From the NCBI RefSeq assembly GCF_025421715.1, contig NZ_JAOEFC010000003.1, positions 62,001 to 126,000 of the forward strand: a stretch of 64,000 nucleotides of DNA, in the 5' to 3' direction. The position numbers were made by a program, and so were the translations under genes. Below are positions 57,811 to 64,000 of the stretch, one piece after another. Under the pieces are notes generated by a model. The model did not search any database. It saw only the letters and a list, made by a program, of their open reading frames with translations, and had not been told where the DNA came from. How positions within the stretch are numbered: the stretch's first letter is position 1; every line of letters starts with the position of its first letter. The DNA comes from Microbacterium festucae (GTDB lineage: Bacteria > Actinomycetota > Actinomycetes > Actinomycetales > Microbacteriaceae).

Positions 57811-58949
57811 GCGTGCGCTCCTGCGGCCACCGGCGCGGCGGCCGCCGGCGGTGCGTCCCACGCGGTGGCGAGCAGCTCGAACGAGCGCTCGCGGTCGGCG
57901 GGGTCGTGGGTGATCGTGGTCACGAGCAGCTCGTCGGCGCCCGTCACCCGCTGCAGCGTCTCGAGCCGTTCCACCACCCGGTCGGGGGCGCCGACCACCC
58001 GCGTGTCGAGGCGATCGCGCACGACCGCCAGCAGGTCGTCGGGGTAGGGCGTCGGCAGGGCCGCTGCCGGGGCGGGGTAGGCGATGGCGCCCTGGCCGGC
58101 GCGGATGCTGTGCACCCATTCACCGTAACCGAGCGCGAGCCGGTGGGCCGCGGCCTCGTCGTCGGCGGTGAGCACGTCGACCGACACGATCACGTGCGGG
58201 GCGGCGAGCACCCCGGGGCGGAAGGCGCGGCGGTAGGCGTCGACGGCATCCGTCACGAACCCGCCGGCCACGTGGTAGTTCGCGCCGAACGGCAGCCCGA
58301 GGCGGCCGGCGAGGGCGGCGCTGGGCCCGGCGGTGCTGCCGTGCAGCCACACCTCGATGGGCTGCCCTTCGGCGGGGGTGGCGTGGATCGGCACGCCCTC
58401 GGGCGCGACGTATGTGCCGCGCAGCAGCGCGAGGATGTCGAGCACGTCCTGCTCGAAGCGCTCGGCGTCGCCGGGGGTGCGGCGCAGCAGCCGCGCCTGC
58501 GCGGCGAACCGGTCGGAGTCGAACGCGAACGGGCGGGCCGCGGGCAGCACCAGCCCGTCGACGACGCGGTCTTCGCTCACGGCCGGCGCGGCGGGCGGGG
58601 TGCTGGTGGTGCCCGAGCGGCCGATGCCGAGATCGAAGCGGCCCGGATGCAGCGCCGCGACCGTGCCGGCGGCCTCGACGACCTGCAGGGCGGAGGAGTT
58701 GCCGATGATCGTGGCGGCGGTGCCGACGCGGATGCGGTCGGTGGCGGCGGCGATGGCGGCCAGCAGCACGTGCGGCGCCGAGCCGGCGACCCCGGGGTTG
58801 AGGTGATGCTCGGCGAGCCAGAAGCGCCGGTAGCCCCACTCCTCGGCGCGGCGGGCGAGGGCGATGGTGGCGCGCAGCCCGTCGGCCGGGGTGGCGCCGG
58901 CGCCGAAGGGGGACAGGTCGAGCACGGAGAGCGGGGCGCGGGTGGTCAT
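57807..58949 (-). CDS. LLM-class flavin-dependent oxidoreductase, MsnO8-like
   Basis: A protein of 380 residues with the short-LLM pattern LSVLDLSPFGAGATPADGLR, YRRFWLAEHHLNPGVAGSAP, IRVGTAATIIGNSSALQVVE, and HPGRFDLGIGRSG. This group is widespread and largely uncharacterised. The ATG at 58949 starts the conserved LSVLDLSP region. It heads a two-gene unit with the GNAT gene and lies 86 bp after the solute-binding-protein gene. Confidence 0.9.
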   Translation of the reverse strand: MTTRAPLSVLDLSPFGAGATPADGLRATIALARRAEEWGYRRFWLAEHHLNPGVAGSAPHVLLAAIAAATDRIRVGTAATIIGNSSALQVVEAAGTVAALHPGRFDLGIGRSGTTSTPPAAPAVSEDRVVDGLVLPAARPFAFDSDRFAAQARLLRRTPGDAERFEQDVLDILALLRGTYVAPEGVPIHATPAEGQPIEVWLHGSTAGPSAALAGRLGLPFGANYHVAGGFVTDAVDAYRRAFRPGVLAAPHVIVSVDVLTADDEAAAHRLALGYGEWVHSIRAGQGAIAYPAPAAALPTPYPDDLLAVVRDRLDTRVVGAPDRVVERLETLQRVTGADELLVTTITHDPADRERSFELLATAWDAPPAAAAPVAAGAHA

Positions 58950-59035
58950 CGGGGTCCTTCGCGGGTGCGGGCGGGCGGATGCGGGGGCGAAACGGGTGCG
59001 GCCCGGTCGCGCACGACCGGGCCGCACCTGCGAGG

Positions 59036-60031
59036 TCACGACTTGGGCAGACCCTCGGGGTTCACGACCGACTCGTCGATGCCCTCCGACTCCAGGCCCC
59101 ACACCTTGAGCACCTCGTCGTAGCTGCCGTCGGCGATGAGCGCGTTGATCACGATGCTCACCGGCTCGATGAGGCCGTTGCCCTTGGCGGTGCCCGCCGC
59201 GATCTCGGCCTGCAGCGGCCAGCCGCCGGGGATGATGCCGACGAGCTTGGTGTTGCCGGTCTCGCGGGCCGCCCACGCCGAGGTGGCGTTGGGGCCGAAG
59301 TTGGCGTCGGCGCGGCCCGACTCCAGCGCGAGGGTCGCCGCCGCGTTGTCGTCGAAGTACTGCAGCTCGGCGGGAGCCTTGCCGGCGGCGGTGAGCTCCT
59401 CGTTCCAGCTCAGCAGCACCTTCTCCTGGTTGGTGCCCGAGCCGACGATCACCTTGAGGCCCGAGATGTCGTCGGCCTTCTCGATGCTGTCGATGTCGCT
59501 GTCGGCGCGCACGTAGAAGCCGAGCAGGTCTTGCCGGTAGCTGGCGAAGTCGTAGAGCTCCTTGCGCTCCTCGGTGACGGTCACGTTCGAGGTGATGAGG
59601 TCGTACTTGCCCGACTGGATGCCCAGCGGCCAGTCGGCCCACGCGACGACGACGGGGTTGTACTCCAGCCCCAGGCCCTCGGCGATCAGCGAGCCGAAGT
59701 TCGGCTCGGTGCCGGCGGGAAGGGTCTCGCCGTCGGGCACATAGCTCAGCGGCGGCACGAACGCGCCGACGGCCACGGTGAGCTTGCCGGCCTCGATGGG
59801 CTCGAAGCCGCTCGCCTTGAGCGCGGCCACGGCCTCGGGCACCGCCTCGGTGTGCACCCATTCGATCTCGTCGGTGGCGATGTTCTCCGCGGCGGCGTCG
59901 GTGGATGCCGGCGCCGGTTCGGACGCCTCGGCCGGGCGGTTGAGGGTGAGGGCGGCGGTCACGCCGACGATCGCGGCGACCGCGACGGCGGCCACGCCGA
60001 TCACGATGCCCTGCTTCTTGCTGAGTGCCAT
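59036..60031 (-). CDS. ABC transporter substrate-binding protein, amino-acid (family 3) type
   Basis: A protein of 331 residues. The N terminus has a hydrophobic segment (IVIGVAAVAVAAIVGVTAALTL) without a lipobox cysteine, so it is probably membrane-anchored or cleaved by signal peptidase I. The binding part has the family 3 order: GKLTVAVGAFVPPLSYVPDG, DWPLGIQSGKYDLITSNVTV, TEERKELYDFASYRQDLLGF, and VIVGSGTNQEKVLLSWNEEL. The ligand is unknown. It is the third gene of the permease-ATPase-binding protein set. Confidence 0.88.
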   Translation of the reverse strand: MALSKKQGIVIGVAAVAVAAIVGVTAALTLNRPAEASEPAPASTDAAAENIATDEIEWVHTEAVPEAVAALKASGFEPIEAGKLTVAVGAFVPPLSYVPDGETLPAGTEPNFGSLIAEGLGLEYNPVVVAWADWPLGIQSGKYDLITSNVTVTEERKELYDFASYRQDLLGFYVRADSDIDSIEKADDISGLKVIVGSGTNQEKVLLSWNEELTAAGKAPAELQYFDDNAAATLALESGRADANFGPNATSAWAARETGNTKLVGIIPGGWPLQAEIAAGTAKGNGLIEPVSIVINALIADGSYDEVLKVWGLESEGIDESVVNPEGLPKS

Positions 60032-60084
60032 GCTGTGTGTCTCCTTGGTGGATGCGGGGGTGCCGCGGTTCGGGTCGTGCGGGG

Positions 60085-60873
60085 TCAGCCGAGCACTTTG
60101 GCCAGGAACTCCTGGGTGCGCGGGTTCTGCGGGCGGGTCAGCACCTGTTCGGGGGTGCCTTCTTCGACGACCCGGCCGTGGTCGAGGAACACCACGCGGT
60201 CGGCCACTTCGCGGGCGAAGCCGATCTCGTGGGTCACGATGATGAGGGTGGTGCCCAGCTGGGCGAGGTCGCGGATCACGTCGAGCACCTCGCCGACCAG
60301 CTCGGGGTCGAGGGCGCTGGTGGGCTCGTCGAACAGCAGCACCTTGGGCTTGAGGGCCAGGGCGCGGGCGATCGCGACGCGCTGCTGCTGCCCGCCGGAG
60401 AGCTGCCGCGGGTAGGCGTCGGCCTTGTCTGCCAGCCCCACCCGGTCCAGCAGCCCCAGTGCCAGCTCGCGCGCATCCGCTTTGCCCAGGCGCTTCAGGG
60501 CGAGGGGCGCTTCGGTGATGTTCTCGAGCGCGGTGAGGTGGGGGAACAGGTTGAAGTTCTGGAAGACGATGCCCACCTGGGTGCGTCGCTGCAGGATCTC
60601 GCGCTCACGCAGCTCGTGCAGCTTGCCGCCGCGCAGCTCGTAGCCGATCAGCTCGCCGTCGACGGTGACCGAGCCGCTGTCGACGCTCTCGAGGTGGTTG
60701 ATGGTGCGCAGCAGCGTCGACTTGCCCGAGCCGCTGGGGCCGAGCAGGGCCACCACTTCGCCGGGGGCGACGGTGAGGTCGATGCCCTTGAGCACCTCGA
60801 AGCCGCTGTAGCTCTTGTGCACGTTGTGGATCTCGACGAGGCCGCGGGTGGCGGCCGGTGCCAGGGTGCTCAT
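60085..60873 (-). CDS. Amino-acid-type ABC transporter ATPase (GlnQ-like)
   Basis: An ATPase of 262 residues: Walker A LLGPSGSGKSTLLR, Q-loop FQNFNLFPHL, signature LSGGQQQRVAIARAL, Walker B VLLFDEPTSALDPE, H-loop IIVTHEIGFARE. The Q-loop and signature are those of polar amino acid importers. The ATG at 60873 overlaps the permease stop by 4 bp (ATGA). Confidence 0.96.
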   Translation of the reverse strand: MSTLAPAATRGLVEIHNVHKSYSGFEVLKGIDLTVAPGEVVALLGPSGSGKSTLLRTINHLESVDSGSVTVDGELIGYELRGGKLHELREREILQRRTQVGIVFQNFNLFPHLTALENITEAPLALKRLGKADARELALGLLDRVGLADKADAYPRQLSGGQQQRVAIARALALKPKVLLFDEPTSALDPELVGEVLDVIRDLAQLGTTLIIVTHEIGFAREVADRVVFLDHGRVVEEGTPEQVLTRPQNPRTQEFLAKVLG

Positions 60874-61955
60874 GCGCCTGCTCCTCCGAACTTCACGTCG
60901 TTGCGGTCGCCGCGGGGGGCCGTGGTGTCGTCGCCGGCCGTGCCGGCGCCATCCGTTCCCGGCAGGGGAGGCGGCGGTGCGGGGGCGTCGCCCAGGCGCG
61001 CCCACTGCACGCTCGTCCAGTGCCGCAGCCGCTGCAGCGGGGTCGGCGGCAGCGATCGGGCTGAGCCCCGGGCGTAGTGCCGCTCGATGTAGTACTGGGC
61101 GATGCTCAGGATGGTGGTGATGATCGTGTACCAGACCACGGCCACCAGCAGCAGCGGGATCACCCGGCTGTTGCGGTTGTAGATCACCTGCACGGCGTAG
61201 AACAGCTCGGGGATCGCGATGACGAACACGACCGAGGCGCCCTTGACCAGCCCGATGACCTCGTTGGTGGCGTTGGGGATGATCGAGCGCATCGCCTGCG
61301 GCAGGATGATGCGCAGCAGCCGCCGAGAGGCGGGGATGCCGAGGGCGGCGGCCGCTTCGGACTGGCCGGCGTCGACCGAGATGAGCCCGCCGCGGATGAT
61401 CTCGGCCGAGTAGGCGGCCTGGTGCAGGCTGAGGCCGAGGATGGCCGCGGCGAACGCGCTGATCAGCTGGACGGTGGGGAACTCGACGAGCCAGAAGTCG
61501 GTGGTGAACGGGGTGCCGAGGCCCAGCGTGGGGTAGAGGTAGCCCAGGTTGTACCAGACGATGATCTGCACGACCAGCGGCACCGAGCGGAAGAACCAGA
61601 TGTACGCCCACGCCGCCGAGTTCAGCAGCGGCGACTTCGACAGGCGGCCGAGGGCGATCACGGTGCCGAGCAGGAACCCGATCGCGGCCGAGATCGCGGT
61701 GAGCGAGAGGGTGTAGCCGATGCCGATCAGCACGGGCTCGGAGAAGAAGTACTCGCCGAACGTGCCCCACATGTAGCGGTCGTTGGTGACCAGACTCCAC
61801 GCGAACTGCGCGATCACGAACACGACCAGTGCGCCGATGATCCAGCGCCACCAGTGGCGCGTGTGGACGACGGTCACCGTGCCGAGGTCGACTTTGCCGG
61901 TCGTCGGCGCCGCGGCGGGCGCGGTGTCGACGGGGGCCGTCACGATCTGGGTCAT
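60870..61955 (-). CDS. Amino-acid-type ABC transporter permease (HisM/GlnP family)
   Basis: A permease of 361 residues. The N-terminal 35 residues are cytoplasmic, then a first span (WWRWIIGALVVFVIAQFAWSL), the family landmark WFFRSVPLVVQIIVWYN, and the EAA loop (EAAAALGIPASRRLLRIILPQ). The last 55 residues form a Pro/Gly-rich cytoplasmic tail. A single permease gene implies a homodimer. The ATG at 61955 has GAGGAG upstream. It is the first gene of the three-gene transporter set. Confidence 0.94.
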   Translation of the reverse strand: MTQIVTAPVDTAPAAAPTTGKVDLGTVTVVHTRHWWRWIIGALVVFVIAQFAWSLVTNDRYMWGTFGEYFFSEPVLIGIGYTLSLTAISAAIGFLLGTVIALGRLSKSPLLNSAAWAYIWFFRSVPLVVQIIVWYNLGYLYPTLGLGTPFTTDFWLVEFPTVQLISAFAAAILGLSLHQAAYSAEIIRGGLISVDAGQSEAAAALGIPASRRLLRIILPQAMRSIIPNATNEVIGLVKGASVVFVIAIPELFYAVQVIYNRNSRVIPLLLVAVVWYTIITTILSIAQYYIERHYARGSARSLPPTPLQRLRHWTSVQWARLGDAPAPPPPLPGTDGAGTAGDDTTAPRGDRNDVKFGGAGA

Positions 61956-62129
61956 GGGGTGCTCCTCGAGCTTGAGGGGGCGCGGGCGCGCCGGGGTGAA
62001 GGTCACGCTAGGGCGGCGTGCGAGGGCGCCACGACCGGGTGTTTCACACGCCGCAATGGGCCGATACGTGCCGACGCGCGGGGATACCGGGCGTAACATT
62101 CCGCGCGCCGGTGCGGCGCGGCGGCTACG

Positions 62130-63449
62130 TCAGGCGCTGCGGAGGATGCGCGCGGTCACGCGCGTGCAGAAGTGCAGCGACGCGACGGGGATCGCCTCGT
62201 CGGCGGTGTGGAACTGCCCGAACACGTCGAAGTCGTCGGGCACCTGCAGTGGGATGAAGCCGTACCCGCGGATGCCGAGGCGAGCCAGGTGCTTGTTGTC
62301 GGTGCTGGCCGGCAGCAGGTAGGGGATGACCGTGCCGCCGGGGTCTTCGGCCGAGATGGCCTGCTGCAGCACGCCCAGCAGGTCGGCGTCGACGGGCGAC
62401 TCGATCGCGCGCAGCTCGCGCCCCCACGCGATGTCGATGTCGTCGCCGACGACGGCGGCGAGCTCTGCCCGCAGCGCCTCGTCTTGGCCGGGGAGCACGC
62501 GGATGTCGAAGCGCGCCGACGCGGTCGCGGGGATGACGTTGGTCTTGCCGCCGGCCTCGAGCACGGTGGGGGAGACGGTGTTGCGCAGGCCCGCCCCGAT
62601 GAGCGGGGCGGCGAAGCCGAGTCGGGCGAGCTCGTCGGGGCCGGGGTCGTCGCCGAACGGCCGGCCGGCGGCCGCGCCGAACAGGGTGAGGAAGCGCTCG
62701 AGCGTGGCGGTGCGGTGCACCCGGAAGCGGTGCGCGCCGACCGCGGCCACCGCGCGCGCGAGGCGCACCACGGCGTTGTCGGAGGTGGGGATCGAGCCGT
62801 GCGCGGCGTGGCCGCGGGCGGTGAGGGTCGCCCAGGTGACGCCCTTCTCGGCGGTGGCGACGAGATAGGCACGGCGCCCGGGGGTGCCCAGCGGCAGCGA
62901 GAAGCCGCCCACTTCGCCGATGGCCTCGGTGGCGCCGGCCAGCAGGTCGGGGCGCTGCTCGACGATCCAGCGCGCTCCCCACACGCCGCCGGCCTCTTCG
63001 TCGGCGAAGAAGGCGAAGATGAGGTCGCGCCGGGGCACCACGCCCTCCCGGCGGAAGGCGCGGGCGATGGCGAGGATCGTGCCCGCGTAGTTCTTCATGT
63101 CGACGGCGCCGCGTCCGTAGAGGATGCCGTCGTGGATCTCGGCGCCGAACGGGGGATGGGTCCAGTCCGCCGCCGTCACCGGCACGACGTCGAGGTGGGC
63201 GTGCACCACCAGCGCCCCCGCATCCGGGTCCGACCCGGCCAGTCGTGCGATCACGCTCGCCCGGCCGGCGCGCGGCTCGACGAGCTCGGTGGTGTAGCCC
63301 ACCTCTTCGAGGCGCTCTTGCACGAACCGTGCCGCTCGCGTCTCGCCGTCGCCGATGGTGGCGGCGTCGCCCGTGTTGACGCTGTCGATGCGGATCAGCG
63401 CCCGGATGAACTCGAGCGCCTCGGCTTCCAGCGGGGACGGAGCGGACAC
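62130..63449 (-). CDS. M20-family metallopeptidase/amidohydrolase
   Basis: A two-domain zinc hydrolase of 439 residues. The metal sites appear as VVHAHLDVVPV, GRGAVDMKNYAG and FFADEEAGGVWG with the catalytic glutamate, and the dimerisation domain follows. A late SASTDNKH-type segment (LLPASTDNKHLARLG) completes the centre. The family contains dipeptidases, N-acetyl amino acid deacylases and carbamoylases. In this cluster it would suit removal of an acyl or peptide group from an imported amino acid conjugate. The start is GTG at 63449, 10 bp after the CMD gene. Confidence 0.92.
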   Translation of the reverse strand: MSAPSPLEAEALEFIRALIRIDSVNTGDAATIGDGETRAARFVQERLEEVGYTTELVEPRAGRASVIARLAGSDPDAGALVVHAHLDVVPVTAADWTHPPFGAEIHDGILYGRGAVDMKNYAGTILAIARAFRREGVVPRRDLIFAFFADEEAGGVWGARWIVEQRPDLLAGATEAIGEVGGFSLPLGTPGRRAYLVATAEKGVTWATLTARGHAAHGSIPTSDNAVVRLARAVAAVGAHRFRVHRTATLERFLTLFGAAAGRPFGDDPGPDELARLGFAAPLIGAGLRNTVSPTVLEAGGKTNVIPATASARFDIRVLPGQDEALRAELAAVVGDDIDIAWGRELRAIESPVDADLLGVLQQAISAEDPGGTVIPYLLPASTDNKHLARLGIRGYGFIPLQVPDDFDVFGQFHTADEAIPVASLHFCTRVTARILRSA

Positions 63450-63459
63450 GGTCGTCGTA

Positions 63460-63813
63460 TCAGTGCTGGTGCGCAGGCCGCGCGTCGTCGGCGAGTTTGA
63501 AGGCGAGGCGGCCGTGGGCGTAGCCGCCGCCGGCGCGGATGGCGGTGGCCACCCACGCCGTCTCGGCCAGCTCGGCCTCGGTCGCGCCGGCCTTCACCGC
63601 GTTCTGGGAGTGCCCGTCGATGCAGTACACGCACTGGGTGGTGATGCCCACCGCCAGCGCGATCAGCTCCCGGTACTTCAGCGGGATCTCGCGGCCCTCG
63701 GCGGCGAAGACGGCCTGGTCGAACGCGGCGAACGCGGCGAGGATGTCGGGCGTCTCCGACTTGTACACGCGGGTGTACGACTTGTCGGCGGCGCGGTCGA
63801 AGTACTCGGACAT
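63460..63813 (-). CDS. Carboxymuconolactone decarboxylase/AhpD-family protein
   Basis: A small helical protein of 117 residues with the AhpD redox motif CVYCIDGHSQNAVKAGAT (two cysteines and the following histidine) and ELIALAVGITTQ ahead of it. AhpD-like proteins reduce peroxides or recycle peroxiredoxins. CMD proteins are frequently encoded with LLM monooxygenases, where peroxide is a by-product. The ATG at 63813 has GGAGAG upstream. It lies 10 bp before the M20 gene in the same direction. Confidence 0.9.
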   Translation of the reverse strand: MSEYFDRAADKSYTRVYKSETPDILAAFAAFDQAVFAAEGREIPLKYRELIALAVGITTQCVYCIDGHSQNAVKAGATEAELAETAWVATAIRAGGGYAHGRLAFKLADDARPAHQH

Positions 63814-64000
63814 TGCTCTCCAGATGACGGGGTCAGCGGTCGGATGCGGCGAGGATGCCGTCTTCGACGCTAGCCATGCCCGCCGCCGCGCGCCCCCGCC
63901 GCCGACGCGCGGCGTCATGCGGCGCGAGCGGGGTGAGGCTGCCTCAACTTCGGTGGTGCTGATCGCACGCTCATCACCCGGGTGGTCGCCGGCGGAACTC
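63814..64000. other. Window end, no supported gene
   Basis: The last 187 bases contain no start or frame that I can support on either strand. The minus-strand frame that continues upstream from the CMD gene lacks a ribosome site and composition support. Confidence 0.5.

Overview
The window is very GC-rich, densely coded DNA from an actinobacterium, most likely a Microbacteriaceae of the Microbacterium type. This rests on the base composition, the gene set (ResB/CcsB, a complete-looking menaquinone route, an actinobacterial ArsR-ArsC fusion), many GTG starts, and the very frequent heptamer GGATGCC/GGCATCC. I saw no rRNA, tRNA, CRISPR array, insertion sequence or prophage.

Layout. (1) 1-1576: the end of resB and all of ccsB (cytochrome c maturation). 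(2) 1577-3456: a DUF559 protein flanked by repeat-rich DNA holding five copies of a nested palindrome (family A). (3) 3457-9212: a YhgE/Pip-type membrane protein and an MMPL transporter with an odd ABC-ATPase-like tail, divergent from a TetR gene, with paired operators between them. (4) 9304-13781: an arsenic locus (aquaporin, ArsC, ArsR-ArsC fusion, ArsN-like acetyltransferase, flavoprotein, second ArsR) with two different operator sequences and no arsenite pump in view. (5) 13894-25609: menC, B12-dependent metH, lipoproteins, a zinc-ribbon protein, an acetyltransferase-methyltransferase fusion, and a single-chain ECF transporter of 1233 residues. (6) 25675-38935: menaquinone genes menB, menE, menA, menD, menF, menG and a polyprenyl synthase, with ppk2, DUF402, fprA and small membrane proteins between them. 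(7) 39362-63813: an alpha/beta hydrolase, then an accessory-looking catabolic region with six luciferase-like (LLM) flavin monooxygenases, a Dpp/Opp-type and an amino-acid-type ABC transporter, a sarcosine-oxidase-like flavoenzyme, acetyltransferases, an M20 hydrolase and a CMD/AhpD protein.

How it fits together. ResB/CcsB, the men genes and the prenyl synthase serve the respiratory chain. The last region reads as an import-and-degrade system: import, flavin-dependent oxygenation of C-S or C-N bonds, amine oxidation and amide hydrolysis; its substrate is unknown.

Most notable observations: (a) an 81-bp palindrome (27 codons) occurs three times between genes and twice in frame inside the ECF transporter gene; a different repeat sits in frame in the metH linker; (b) fifteen genes have a TAGNNT box 6-8 nt before the start codon, the pattern of leaderless transcripts, which also resolves two start codons; (c) the LLM-rich region contains a duplicated two-gene monooxygenase module and a truncated DUF1684 gene.
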